A stretch of 64,000 nt of DNA from Roseateles koreensis (GCF_028595305.1 NZ_JAQQXS010000007.1:186001-250000), one strand, 5' to 3'; shown: positions 49,859 to 58,680, numbered from the stretch's first letter. A program made the numbers and translations. The notes: a model not told the origin generated them from the sequence alone.

Positions 49859-50416
49859 TCAGCCATGCAGTCGGCTTGAGCGCGGCACGCTGGCGAGTAA
49901 AAACTCCATTTGATCCACCAAAATGCGGCGCCCGCGCAGAATCATGTCTTCATGCAAATTGGGGACATAGGGCAGGTAGAGCAGGCTCATGTTGGCCTCT
50001 TCAGGCATGCGGCTGCCTTTGCGGCCGTTGCAGCCCTTGCAGGCAGTGATGCAGTTCATCCAGTTGTCGCGCCCGCCACGGGAGGTGGGGTGAATGTGCT
50101 CCCGTGTCAGGTCATCGGCATGAAAGCTGTGGCCGCAATAGGCGCAGACAAAGCGGTCGCGGGCGAACAATTTGGGGTTGGACAAGGACGGCGCTTGGCG
50201 CCAAGCCCGACTTGGCACCGAGCCGCGCACGGCGATGATGGGGTGAACCTCAATGCGGGATTGCTGGCCGGTGCGCCGCTGCAAGCCGCCGCGCAAGGTC
50301 TGGCAGGGATCGCCAAGCGTCCAGGCCACACCGTCGCAGGCATAGATGACGGCCGCTTCACGGGTCGAAATCCAAGCTTGCGGTCGACCTGAGCAATCCA
50401 GTTGAAGTACATCCAC
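49859..50416 (-). CDS. Standalone HNH endonuclease domain protein
   Basis: A 185-residue protein with a clear HNH nuclease domain in its second half: zinc pairs CAYC and CKGC, and DDLTREHIHPTSRGGRDNWMN holding the catalytic His and the Asn. The N-terminal part, LQLDCSGRPQAWISTREAAV, is shared with small HNH proteins widespread in Burkholderiales. No methylase or toxin partner is beside it, so a restriction role is not supported; its function is unknown. GTG 50416 is chosen because GGAGGT lies 8 bases upstream; the frame is open further back to 50467. Confidence 0.82.
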   Translation of the reverse strand: MDVLQLDCSGRPQAWISTREAAVIYACDGVAWTLGDPCQTLRGGLQRRTGQQSRIEVHPIIAVRGSVPSRAWRQAPSLSNPKLFARDRFVCAYCGHSFHADDLTREHIHPTSRGGRDNWMNCITACKGCNGRKGSRMPEEANMSLLYLPYVPNLHEDMILRGRRILVDQMEFLLASVPRSSRLHG

Positions 50417-50807
50417 AGCGTGAGACCTCCAAGGCGGAGCGTACTGCAAGTGGCCGCGCCGATTCAAGTTTTCGTCGCTTTCGTGGTGGCCCCGTGCGCG
50501 CTAAGCGACAGCGGACGCCCTGCCGGGCGGTGGTGAGGGGGGCTGTCAAGGCGTTGTCATTGCAATTGACCAGACTGTTCGATTTTGTGGGGGTATGCAC
50601 TGCGCCATGCCGGGGTTTGTGCGCCTGACGGACGTTTCGGTGCCTAGGCAGGGGCCTCTAAAAAAACAGCAAAAAAACTCTCGGTGAACCAAGCAAAAGT
50701 TGCAAACTTTCTGCAAAATAGAACGATCGTTCGTTTTATTATTCGCCGCAATTCATTCGCTGTTTCTCCCCGTCCAACCGAAGCCTTTCCGGAATTCGCC
50801 CGTGTCC
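50417..50807. other. Divergent intergenic region between HNH and TetR genes
   Basis: 391 bases without a gene I can support. It contains the HNH ribosome-binding site at 50425-50430, an A-rich stretch around 50660-50690, and the operator-like palindrome at 50721-50732. The frame of the TetR gene stays open upstream to 50700, but those codons have no family match. Confidence 0.6.
50721..50732. promoter_or_regulatory. Candidate TetR-family operator
   Basis: GAACGATCGTTC is a perfect 12-base palindrome, with a further CGTT half-motif overlapping on the right. It is typical of TetR-family regulators of fatty-acid genes and lies 76 bases before the start of the TetR gene, suggesting autoregulation. 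Confidence 0.6.
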
Positions 50808-51542
50808 ATGACCCTTCCCATCAAACCTGATGTCGACCTGACCGCTGCTGCTGTGGTCAAGCCTGGGCGTGGTGTGCGTACTCTGCAAAAAGGGCAGCAC
50901 ACCCGGGCCGTGATTCTTGAGGCCGCTTTGGGGCTGGCCTCGCACATGGGCTTGGAGGGGCTGTCGATCGGCGCGCTGGCGGACGTCACGAAAATGAGCA
51001 AGTCGGGCGTTTTTGCCCACTTCGGCTCGCGTGAAGAATTGCAGATTGCCGTGGTGATGGAGTACCACGCCAAGTTTGAAGAAGAGGTCTTTTTCAGCGC
51101 CATTCTCGAAGCCCGTGGCCTGCCGCGCTTGCGTGCTTTGTTCGAGCGCTGGGTGCGCCGCGTTTCGCTGGAACTGGATGCGGGTTGCATCTACATCAGC
51201 GGCGCCGTTGAGTTTGATGACCGGCCCGGCCCGGTACGCGACGCCTTGGTCTCGATGGTCAAGGACTGGCATGCGGCCCTGTACAAGGCCATTGTGCTGG
51301 CGCAAGAGGTGGGTCATCTGCAAGCTGACGCCGATGTTGAGCAGATTCTTTTTGAGTTGCACGGACTGATTCTTTCCCTTCATCACGATGCGCGGTTCTT
51401 GCGCAATCTGGGTGCGCTGGAGCGGGCAAGACTGGGTTTTGACCGTGCGGTGCAATCCTATGCAACCCCTGCCGGCCTGGAGGCGGACGCCTCGGCCAAA
51501 AAAGCTGTCACCGCTGCGAGCACTAAGAAGCCGCGACGCTGA
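50808..51542 (+). CDS. TetR-family transcriptional regulator
   Basis: A 244-residue one-component repressor. The N-terminal TetR helix-turn-helix reads HTRAVILEAALGLASHMGLE then LSIGALADVTKMSKSGVFAHF, and the C-terminal ligand domain is of the TetR_C type common beside acyl-CoA dehydrogenase genes. ATG 50808 is used; extension to 50700 would run across the palindromic operator and lacks family similarity. The gene stands 40 bases upstream of an acyl-CoA dehydrogenase and probably controls the beta-oxidation cluster in response to an acyl-CoA; that ligand is inference. Confidence 0.87.
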   Translation: MTLPIKPDVDLTAAAVVKPGRGVRTLQKGQHTRAVILEAALGLASHMGLEGLSIGALADVTKMSKSGVFAHFGSREELQIAVVMEYHAKFEEEVFFSAILEARGLPRLRALFERWVRRVSLELDAGCIYISGAVEFDDRPGPVRDALVSMVKDWHAALYKAIVLAQEVGHLQADADVEQILFELHGLILSLHHDARFLRNLGALERARLGFDRAVQSYATPAGLEADASAKKAVTAASTKKPRR

Positions 51543-51582
51543 TTTTCTTCACCTATTTCGTCTTTTTCACCCGGAGTTCGAC

Positions 51583-53373
51583 ATGCCCATCTATAACCCG
51601 CCCCTGCGCGACATGCAATTTGTGATGCACGAAGTGCTCAACGTGGTGGACCAACTCAAGGCCTTGCCGCAGCATGCTGACATGGACGTTGACACCATCA
51701 ACGCGGTGCTGGAAGAAGGCGGCAAGTTCGCGGCGGAAGTGCTGGCGCCCTTGAACCTCAGCGGCGACGCTGAAGGCTGCTCGCTGGACAAAGTGACGCA
51801 CGAAGTCAGCCCCCCAAAGGGCTTCAAGGAAGCCTACGCCCAGTACGTGGAAGGCGGCTGGCCCTCGCTGGGTTGTGATCCCGAGTTTGGCGGCCAGGGC
51901 CTGCCCTTGGTGCTGAACCAGGCTTTCTACGAAATGATGAACTCGGCCAACCAGGCCTGGACCATGTACCCCGGCCTGAGCCACGGCGCCTACGAGGCCT
52001 TGCACGCGCACGGCACCCCTGAGCAAAAGGCGATTTACCTGCCCAAGCTGACCAGTGGCGAGTGGACTGGCACCATGTGCCTGACCGAGCCGCATTGCGG
52101 CACCGATCTGGGCATGCTGCGCAGCAAGGCTGAGCCTTTGGCTGATGGCAGCTACAAGATCAACGGCGCCAAGATCTTCATCTCCGCCGGTGAGCACGAC
52201 ATGGTGTCCAACATCGTGCACTTGGTGCTGGCTCGCCTGCCTGATGCGCCGGAAGGCTCCAAGGGTATCTCGCTGTTCGTTGTTCCCAAGTTCATGGTGA
52301 ACGCCGACGGCACCCTGGGCAAGCGCAATGGCATCTTCTGCGCCGGCCTGGAGCACAAGATGGGCATCCATGCCAACGCCACCTGCCAGATGGTGCTGGA
52401 AGATGCCGTCGGTACGCTGGTGGGGCAGCCCAACAAGGGCCTTGCTGCCATGTTCGTGATGATGAACGCTGCCCGCCTGGGTGTGGGTAACCAGTCACTC
52501 GGACTGACCGAGGTGGCGTATCAGAACGCCGTGGCCTACGCCAAGGACCGCATCCAGATGCGCGCCCTGAGCGGCCCCAAGGCGCCCGAGAAGGCCGCCG
52601 ACCCCATCATCGTGCACCCCGATGTGCGCAAGATGTTGCTGACCGCGCGTGCCTATGCCGAAGGCGGCCGTGCCCTGTCCACCTACGTGGCCGTCACGCT
52701 GGACCGCTCCCTGAGCGCCGCCGACGAAGATGAGCGCAAGGAAGCTGATGACGAAGTCGCGCTGCTGACCCCCATCATCAAGGCTTTCATCTCCGACAAC
52801 GCCTGGATTGCGACCTCGCATTGCATGCAGGTGTTCGGTGGCCACGGTTTCATCCATGAGTGGGGCATGGAGCAATTTGTGCGCGATGCCCGCATCAACA
52901 TGATCTACGAAGGCACCAACACCATCCAGTCGTTGGACCTGCTGGGCCGCAAGATCCTGGGTGACAACGGCGCCAAGCTCAAGAAGTTCGGCAAGAAGAT
53001 TGCTCAGTTCGTCGAAGAAGAAGGCACCAACGAGGCGATGCAGGAGTTCATCAACCCGTTGGCTGACATTGGCGACAAGGTGACCAAGCTGACCACCGAG
53101 ATCGGCATGAAGGCCTTCCAGAACCCCGATGAAGTGGGTGCTGCGGCCGTGGATTACCTGCGCGTCGTGGGTCACATGACGTTTGCCTACTTCTGGGCCC
53201 GCATGGCCAAGGTGGCGCTGGAGAAACAAGCCAGCGGCGACACCTTCTACACCGCCAAGTTGTTGACGGCTCGTTTCTATTTCGCCAAGTTGTTGCCTGA
53301 AACGGCTTCGCTGATCCGCACCGCGCGTGCCGGTCTGCAACCGTTGATGGCCATGGACGAGGCGCTGTTCTAA
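51583..53373 (+). CDS. Acyl-CoA dehydrogenase (long, 596-residue type)
   Basis: FAD enzyme for the first step of beta-oxidation. The protein has the extra N-terminal motif MPIYNPPLRDM and a C-terminal extension, which mark the roughly 600-residue group annotated FadE-like or DmdC-like. The core is present: GTMCLTEPHCGTDLG (FAD contact), KINGAKIFISAGEHD, HGFIHEWGMEQFVRDAR and MIYEGTNTIQ, the last carrying the expected catalytic glutamate. ATG 51583 has GGAG 7 bases upstream. Chain-length preference cannot be read. It is followed by the DUF2147 gene and FadB/FadA genes on the same strand. Confidence 0.94.
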   Translation: MPIYNPPLRDMQFVMHEVLNVVDQLKALPQHADMDVDTINAVLEEGGKFAAEVLAPLNLSGDAEGCSLDKVTHEVSPPKGFKEAYAQYVEGGWPSLGCDPEFGGQGLPLVLNQAFYEMMNSANQAWTMYPGLSHGAYEALHAHGTPEQKAIYLPKLTSGEWTGTMCLTEPHCGTDLGMLRSKAEPLADGSYKINGAKIFISAGEHDMVSNIVHLVLARLPDAPEGSKGISLFVVPKFMVNADGTLGKRNGIFCAGLEHKMGIHANATCQMVLEDAVGTLVGQPNKGLAAMFVMMNAARLGVGNQSLGLTEVAYQNAVAYAKDRIQMRALSGPKAPEKAADPIIVHPDVRKMLLTARAYAEGGRALSTYVAVTLDRSLSAADEDERKEADDEVALLTPIIKAFISDNAWIATSHCMQVFGGHGFIHEWGMEQFVRDARINMIYEGTNTIQSLDLLGRKILGDNGAKLKKFGKKIAQFVEEEGTNEAMQEFINPLADIGDKVTKLTTEIGMKAFQNPDEVGAAAVDYLRVVGHMTFAYFWARMAKVALEKQASGDTFYTAKLLTARFYFAKLLPETASLIRTARAGLQPLMAMDEALF

Positions 53374-53463
53374 ACACTTTCGTTGTTGTCAGTGTGAGTG
53401 GGCCATCGGTTGGTGGCCCGTCTTTCGGTCGGGAATCATTTCAAATCAAATCAGGAGACGCCC

Positions 53464-53898
53464 ATGAGAAAGTTTGTTGCTGCCGCTGCCATGACCCTTG
53501 TTGCCAACCTCGCACTGGCCCAAGCCAGTCCAGTAGGCTTGTGGAAGACCATTGACGACGACGGCAAGACCGAGAAATCGCTGGTGCGCATCACCGATGG
53601 TGCAACTGGTCTCACGGGTGTCATTGAAAAGGTTTTTGATCCCACCAAGCAAGATGCCAAGTGCGAGAAGTGCACGGATGATCGCAAGGACAAACCCGTG
53701 GTGGGCATGACCATCATCCATGGGCTCAAGCAGGACGCCAGCGACAAGTCTTTGTGGGAGGGCGGTGAAATTCTCGACCCCAACAACGGCAAGTCCTACA
53801 AGACTCGTCTCAAGCCGATTGAAGGCGGCAAGAAATTGGAGATGAGAGGCTATATCGGTTTCTTCTACCGCACCCAGACCTGGGTGCGCGTCGAGTAA
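53464..53898 (+). CDS. DUF2147 periplasmic protein
   Basis: A 144-residue secreted protein of the DUF2147 family, whose function is not established. The signal peptide (residues 1-20, ending ALA) is followed by SPVGLWKTIDDDGKTEKSLVRI, VFDPTKQDAKCEKCTDDRKDKP with a CXXC, and a C-terminal MRGYIGFFYRTQTWVRV. This is a lipocalin-like beta pattern, so binding of a hydrophobic ligand is possible. CAGGAG precedes the ATG. It sits between acyl-CoA dehydrogenase and fadB, so a role with fatty acids is an inference from context. Confidence 0.88.
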   Translation: MRKFVAAAAMTLVANLALAQASPVGLWKTIDDDGKTEKSLVRITDGATGLTGVIEKVFDPTKQDAKCEKCTDDRKDKPVVGMTIIHGLKQDASDKSLWEGGEILDPNNGKSYKTRLKPIEGGKKLEMRGYIGFFYRTQTWVRVE

Positions 53899-53967
53899 GC
53901 CATTTTTACGGTGGAGTTGCCGCTGAACCGGGCAGCTCTACCTTGTTGTTTTTTTAGGGAGAAGGTT

Positions 53968-56364
53968 GTGAGTCGATTCCAAGTTCGCAAAGTCGCCGTT
54001 CTCGGCGCTGGCGTGATGGGCGCGCAGATTGCTGCGCATCTGGTCAACGTCAAGGTGCCTGTGGTCTTGTTTGACCTGCCCGCCAAGGAAGGTCCCAAGA
54101 ACGGCATCGTCACCAAGGCGATCGACGGCCTGAAGAAGCTCAAGCCAGCTCCCCTGGGCGACGCCGCCGACGCGGCGTTGATCCAGCAAGCCAATTACGA
54201 AGAACATCTGGACCTGCTCAAGGACTGCGACCTCATCATCGAGGCCATCGCCGAGCGCATGGACTGGAAGCTGGACCTGTACCGCAAGATTGCGCCGTTT
54301 GTGGCGCCGGGCGCCATCGTGGCCTCCAACACTTCGGGTCTTTCGATCACGAAGCTGGCCGAAGTGCTGCCAGAAGAGTTGAAGCCCCGTTTCTGCGGCA
54401 TCCACTTCTTCAACCCACCGCGCTATATGTACCTGGTGGAGTTGATCAACACGCCCACCACCCGTCCGGAAGTGATCGACCAGCTGGAAAGCTTCGTCAC
54501 CAGCGCCGTGGGCAAGGGCGTTGTGCGCGCCAATGACACCCCTAACTTCGTGGCCAATCGGGTCGGCATCGCCGGCATGATGGCTACGATGATTGAAGCT
54601 GAGAAGTTCGGCCTGTCCTGCGATCTGGTGGACGACCTGACCGGCAAGAAGCTAGGCCGCGCCTCCAGCGGCACCTTCCGCACCGCGGACGTGGTCGGTC
54701 TGGACACCATGGCCCACGTGGTCAAGACCATGCAGGACAATCTGAAGGACGACCCGTTCTTCTCCACCTACGCCACACCCAAGGTGCTGGCGGGCCTGAT
54801 CGAGAAGGGCGCACTGGGCCAGAAGGCCGGTGGCGGCTTCTACAAGAAGGTGGGCAAGGACATCCAGCGCCTTGACTTCGCCACGGGCGAATACGTGGCC
54901 GGCGGCAAGAAGGCTGACGACATCGTCGCCCGCATGCTGAAGAAGCCCGCAGCCGAGCGCATCAAGCTGCTGCGCGAATCCACCAACCCGCAAGCCCAGT
55001 TCCTGTGGTCCATCCTGCGCGACAGCTTCCACTACGTGGCGGTGCACCTGGACACCGTGGCTGACACCGCGCGCGAAATTGACTTCGCCATGCGCTGGGG
55101 TTTTGGCGCCTCGCAGGGCCCCTTCGAGCTGTGGCAGCAAGCCGGCTGGAAACAAGTGGCCGAGTGGGTGCGTGAAGACATCGCTGCCGGCAAGACCCTG
55201 GCCAGCGCTGCGCTGCCCGCCTGGGTGTTTGAAGGCCCGGTCGCCGACAACGGCGGCGTGCACAGCAAGGCCGGCTCGTGGAGCGCCGCTGAAGGCAAGT
55301 TCAAGACCCGTGCCGAGTTGCCCGTGTACCAACGCCAGGCCTTCCCGGAAGCGCTGTTTGGCGAAGGTGCGCCCGAGCCGCTGAAGGCCGGCACCGAGTT
55401 GTTCAAGAACGAGGAAGTGCGCGTCTGGACGATGGACAACGAAGTGGTCATCGCCTCGATCACCGCCAAGTTGCACCTGATCAGCCCGACCGTCACGGAA
55501 GGCCTGATCAAGGCCGTTGAGATCGCCGAAGCCGGCTACAAGGGCCTGGTGGTCTGGTCGCCCGATGAGGTGTTCTCCGCCGGTGCCAACCTGGAAGCGC
55601 TGATGCCGGTCTTCATGACCAAGGGCGCCAAGGGCATTGCCCCGGAAGAGAAGAAGCTGCAAGACGCGATGCTGCGCATCCGCTACGCCACGGTGCCCGT
55701 GGTGGCGGCTGTGCGCGGCCTGGCACTGGGCGGCGGCTGCGAGTTGGCGGTGCATTGCGCCCGCCGCGTTGCCCACATGGAAAGCTATGTCGGCCTGGTC
55801 GAAGTGGGCGTGGGCCTGATCCCCGGCGCCGGCGGCCTGACCTACATCGCTCGCCGTGCCGCTGAAATGGCTGCTGCTGGCAATGCCAATGCCGACATCT
55901 TCATGTTCCTGAAAGACGGCTTCACCACCGCGGCCATGGCCAAGGTGGCGACTTCGGCGCTGGAAGCCAAGAAGAACGGCTTCTTCCTCGACAGCGACAT
56001 CATTGTCCCGAACAAGGACGAACTGCTGTACGTTGCGACGGCCCAAGCCAAGGCCATGTTCGACTCCGGCTACCGTGCGCCGCTGCGTGCCAAGTTCCCG
56101 GTGGCCGGCCGTTCGGGCATCGCCACCATCAAGGGGCAACTGGCCAATATGCGTGACGGCGGCTTCATCAGCGCCCACGACTATCACCTGGCCAGCTTGA
56201 TCGCCGATGTGCTGTGCGGTGGCGCGGTGGAAGCCGGCTCGCTGGTGGATGAGGAATATCTGATGTCTTTGGAGCGCAAGCACTTCTGCTCCTTGCTGGA
56301 GCATCCGAAGACGCAAGAGCGGATCATGGGCATGCTCCAAACCGGCAAGCCCGTCAGGAACTGA
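53968..56364 (+). CDS. Bifunctional 3-hydroxyacyl-CoA dehydrogenase / enoyl-CoA hydratase, FadN-type order
   Basis: Carries out hydration and NAD-dependent oxidation steps of beta-oxidation. The 798-residue protein begins with the Rossmann motif VAVLGAGVMGAQIAAHL, has the 3HCDH signature GIHFFNPPRYMYLVELI, and ends with a crotonase domain (ALGGGCELAVHCARRVAHME, EVGVGLIPGAGGL) after residue 490. E. coli FadB has the reverse order, so this resembles the FadN/YusL type. The start is GTG 53968 with AGGGAGAAGG upstream. It is followed by the thiolase gene after 194 bases with two hairpins. Confidence 0.93.
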   Translation: MSRFQVRKVAVLGAGVMGAQIAAHLVNVKVPVVLFDLPAKEGPKNGIVTKAIDGLKKLKPAPLGDAADAALIQQANYEEHLDLLKDCDLIIEAIAERMDWKLDLYRKIAPFVAPGAIVASNTSGLSITKLAEVLPEELKPRFCGIHFFNPPRYMYLVELINTPTTRPEVIDQLESFVTSAVGKGVVRANDTPNFVANRVGIAGMMATMIEAEKFGLSCDLVDDLTGKKLGRASSGTFRTADVVGLDTMAHVVKTMQDNLKDDPFFSTYATPKVLAGLIEKGALGQKAGGGFYKKVGKDIQRLDFATGEYVAGGKKADDIVARMLKKPAAERIKLLRESTNPQAQFLWSILRDSFHYVAVHLDTVADTAREIDFAMRWGFGASQGPFELWQQAGWKQVAEWVREDIAAGKTLASAALPAWVFEGPVADNGGVHSKAGSWSAAEGKFKTRAELPVYQRQAFPEALFGEGAPEPLKAGTELFKNEEVRVWTMDNEVVIASITAKLHLISPTVTEGLIKAVEIAEAGYKGLVVWSPDEVFSAGANLEALMPVFMTKGAKGIAPEEKKLQDAMLRIRYATVPVVAAVRGLALGGGCELAVHCARRVAHMESYVGLVEVGVGLIPGAGGLTYIARRAAEMAAAGNANADIFMFLKDGFTTAAMAKVATSALEAKKNGFFLDSDIIVPNKDELLYVATAQAKAMFDSGYRAPLRAKFPVAGRSGIATIKGQLANMRDGGFISAHDYHLASLIADVLCGGAVEAGSLVDEEYLMSLERKHFCSLLEHPKTQERIMGMLQTGKPVRN

Positions 56365-56495
56365 TGGCGCTACTGCGCGAACGCCTGGCGTCGTTGGGCG
56401 GTGCACGGAATCCTCACGACCAGGGAGGTCGTTCCGGGTCCTGTGCCCCGCCCGCCCAGCCTGTCGTCCGCTCGCGGCGCTCCCTCAATCCCTGA

Positions 56496-56513
56496 CCCGG
56501 CCGTGTGGCCGGG
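56496..56513. other. Intercistronic hairpin between fadB-like and thiolase genes
   Basis: CCCGGCC and GGCCGGG form a 7-pair stem with a GTGT loop. A second, weaker hairpin (ACGACC/GGTCGT) lies near 56416-56432. No T-tract follows, so mRNA processing or stability is as likely as termination. Confidence 0.4.
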
Positions 56514-56558
56514 GTACTGAATACAAAGAAATTTACTGGTCATGAAAGGATCAGGATC

Positions 56559-57773
56559 ATGAGCAAGCAAGTTCAAGAAGCCTATATTTGCGCCGCCACC
56601 CGCCTGCCTATCGGCAAGTCGGGCCGGGGCTATTACAAGAACACCCGTCCAGACGAGATGCTGACGCGCGCCATCCAGGCTGCGCTGGCGCAAGTGCCGG
56701 GCTTGGACCCCAAGGCGATTGAGGATGCCATCGTTGGCTGCTCCTTCCCCGAAGGCGAGCAAGGCATGAACATCGCCCGCGTGGCGGCTGTGTTGTCAGG
56801 TCTGCCCAATACCGTGGGCGGCGTGACGGTCAACCGTTATTGCGCTTCCGGCATCACCGCCCTGCAGATGGCGGCCGACCGCATCCGCGTCGGTGAAGCC
56901 GAGGTGATGATCGCCGCCGGCGTTGAGTCGATGAGCATGGTGCCCATGGGCGGCAACAAGCCGTCCATGCCGCCTGCGATTTTCGAGCGCGACGAAAACA
57001 TCGGCCTGGCCTACGGCATGGGCCTGACGGCCGAGAAGGTCGCCACGCAGTGGAAGATCAGCCGCGAAGCGCAAGACGAATTCGCGGTGGAATCGCATCG
57101 CCGTGCCATGGCCGCTATCGCTTCGGGGGCCTTCGCCGCTGAAATGACGCCGTTCGAGATCATCGAGCGCACGCCCAATCTGCTGGACGGCTCGATCACC
57201 GAGCGCCGCCGCACGGTCAGCATCGACGAAGGCCCACGCGCTGAAACGTCGATGGAAGGCCTGGCCCGCTTGAAGCCGGTGTTTGCTGCCAAGGGCAGCG
57301 TCACCGCCGGCAACAGCTCGCAAACCTCTGACGGCTCCGGCGCCCTGATCGTGGCTTCTGAAGCTGCGGTCAAGCGCTTTGGCCTGACCCCGCTGGCACG
57401 TTTTGTCAGCTTCGCCGTGCGCGGCGTGCCGCCCGAGATCATGGGCATTGGCCCGATCGAGGCGATCCCGGCAGCGCTGAAGCTGGCCGGCATCACCGCC
57501 GCTGATCTCGATTGGGTGGAATTGAACGAAGCCTTCGCCGCCCAGTCGCTGGCCGTGCTGAACGACCTTGACAGCAAGGGCATCGTGATGGACCGCAGCA
57601 AGGTCAACCCCAACGGCGGCGCGATCGCCCTGGGCCACCCGCTGGGCGCTACCGGCGCCATCCGCGCTGCCTCGGTGATCCACGGCCTGCGCCGCACCGG
57701 CGGCAAGTACGGCATGGTGACCATGTGCATCGGCGCCGGCCAGGGTGCTGCCGGCATCATCGAGCGGCTCTGA
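56559..57773 (+). CDS. fadA: Acetyl-CoA acyltransferase (thiolase, FadA-type)
   Basis: Cleaves 3-ketoacyl-CoA with CoA in the last step of beta-oxidation. The nucleophile is Cys95 in VNRYCASGI; the other catalytic motifs are NEAFAAQ, GGAIALGHPLGATG and MCIGAGQG. At 404 residues the length is typical. ATG 56559 follows AAAGGATCAGGATC. It is transcribed with the upstream fadB-like gene or from the structured 194-base gap, and ends in a strong terminator. Confidence 0.94.
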   Translation: MSKQVQEAYICAATRLPIGKSGRGYYKNTRPDEMLTRAIQAALAQVPGLDPKAIEDAIVGCSFPEGEQGMNIARVAAVLSGLPNTVGGVTVNRYCASGITALQMAADRIRVGEAEVMIAAGVESMSMVPMGGNKPSMPPAIFERDENIGLAYGMGLTAEKVATQWKISREAQDEFAVESHRRAMAAIASGAFAAEMTPFEIIERTPNLLDGSITERRRTVSIDEGPRAETSMEGLARLKPVFAAKGSVTAGNSSQTSDGSGALIVASEAAVKRFGLTPLARFVSFAVRGVPPEIMGIGPIEAIPAALKLAGITAADLDWVELNEAFAAQSLAVLNDLDSKGIVMDRSKVNPNGGAIALGHPLGATGAIRAASVIHGLRRTGGKYGMVTMCIGAGQGAAGIIERL

Positions 57774-57780
57774 TCGGCCG

Positions 57781-57811
57781 AAAAAAAGCGCGGCTCCGGC
57801 CGCGTTTTTTT
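57781..57811 (+). terminator. Rho-independent terminator after the thiolase gene
   Basis: CGCGGC and GCCGCG form a stem with a TCCG loop, preceded by seven A and followed by seven T. It could work in both directions. Confidence 0.85.
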
Positions 57812-57847
57812 CTTTGCTGGCATGATCTTGCATCTGGAGAGTTTTCT

Positions 57848-58612
57848 ATGAGCATCAAAACTGCAATCGTCAACGGCGTGGCAAGTATCGAAATTGCGCG
57901 TCCGGAGAAAAAAAATGCGCTGACCCGCGCGATGTACCAGGAGATGGCGGACATCCTCGTCGCCGTCAACACAGACAAGAGCGTGCGTGCCGTGCTGATC
58001 CAGGGCCAGCCCTCGATCTTCACCTCGGGCAATGACATCGAAGACTTCATGGGCAGCCCGCCGCGGGACGAAGACGCCCCGGTGTTCCAGTTCATGCGGG
58101 CGCTGCTGGGCTGTGAGAAGCCGGTGGTGGCCGCTGTCACGGGTGCCGCCATCGGCATCGGCACGACGCTGCTGTTGCATTGCGACCTGGTCTACGTGGC
58201 AGACGACAGCCGCTTGGCCATGCCTTTTGTGGGCCTGGGCCTGGTGCCCGAGTTCGCCTCCAGCCTGGTCGTGCCGCGTTTGATGGGCCACGCCAAGGCG
58301 GCTGAAAAGCTGCTGCTCGGCGACCCCTTCACCGGCGCTGAGGCGGTGGAGTGCGGCATCGCCAACGCAGTGCTGCCGTCTGGCGAGGTCGTGAACCACG
58401 CCCGCCGCGTGGCCGAACGTTTCAACACCCTGGCCCCCGGTGCGGTGCGCGACAGCAAGCGCTTGATGCGCCGCCACAGCCAGGAGCAGGTGCTGGAAAC
58501 CGTGCGCGTGGAAGCCGAAATCTTCGGCGCCCGCCTGCGCTCCCCCGAAGCCATGGAAGCCTTCCAGGCCTTCTTCCAGAAGCGTGCGCCGGATTTTTCG
58601 AAGTTTGATTGA
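57848..58612 (+). CDS. Crotonase-family enoyl-CoA isomerase-like protein
   Basis: A 254-residue crotonase. The oxyanion-hole regions (TSGNDIEDF and GAAIGIGTTLLLHCD) are present, but the two glutamates used by enoyl-CoA hydratases are replaced: Thr stands where GGCE is normal, and Phe in MPFVGLGLVPE. The glutamate in GLVPEFASS matches the catalytic residue of delta3,delta2-enoyl-CoA isomerases. I therefore favour an isomerase that feeds unsaturated fatty acids into beta-oxidation, by family logic and not proof. ATG 57848 follows CTGGAGAG. It lies beyond the thiolase terminator, so it has its own promoter or depends on read-through. Confidence 0.82.
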   Translation: MSIKTAIVNGVASIEIARPEKKNALTRAMYQEMADILVAVNTDKSVRAVLIQGQPSIFTSGNDIEDFMGSPPRDEDAPVFQFMRALLGCEKPVVAAVTGAAIGIGTTLLLHCDLVYVADDSRLAMPFVGLGLVPEFASSLVVPRLMGHAKAAEKLLLGDPFTGAEAVECGIANAVLPSGEVVNHARRVAERFNTLAPGAVRDSKRLMRRHSQEQVLETVRVEAEIFGARLRSPEAMEAFQAFFQKRAPDFSKFD

Positions 58613-58645
58613 GACTTGAGACTTGAGTCGCGAGGCTCAAAAATG

Positions 58646-58680
58646 AAAGGACCTGTGCCCATGGCCAGGTCCTTTTTTTT
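58646..58680 (+). terminator. Rho-independent terminator after the enoyl-CoA isomerase-like gene
   Basis: AAAGGACCTG and CAGGTCCTTT form a 10-pair stem with a 10-base loop and are followed by further T residues. A small tandem duplication (GAGACTT) lies just upstream. Confidence 0.88.

Noticed and set aside
49159-50049. Plus-strand open frame of 296 codons crossing the lipoprotein and HNH genes
   Set aside because: It spans two well supported minus-strand genes and their gap, with no protein features of its own.
50700-50807. Longer TetR protein beginning at 50700
   Set aside because: The extra codons run over the palindromic operator, show no family similarity and resemble promoter DNA.
54652-56406. 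Minus-strand open frame of 584 codons opposite the fadB-like gene
   Set aside because: Antisense shadow; the sense gene has complete dehydrogenase and crotonase motifs.
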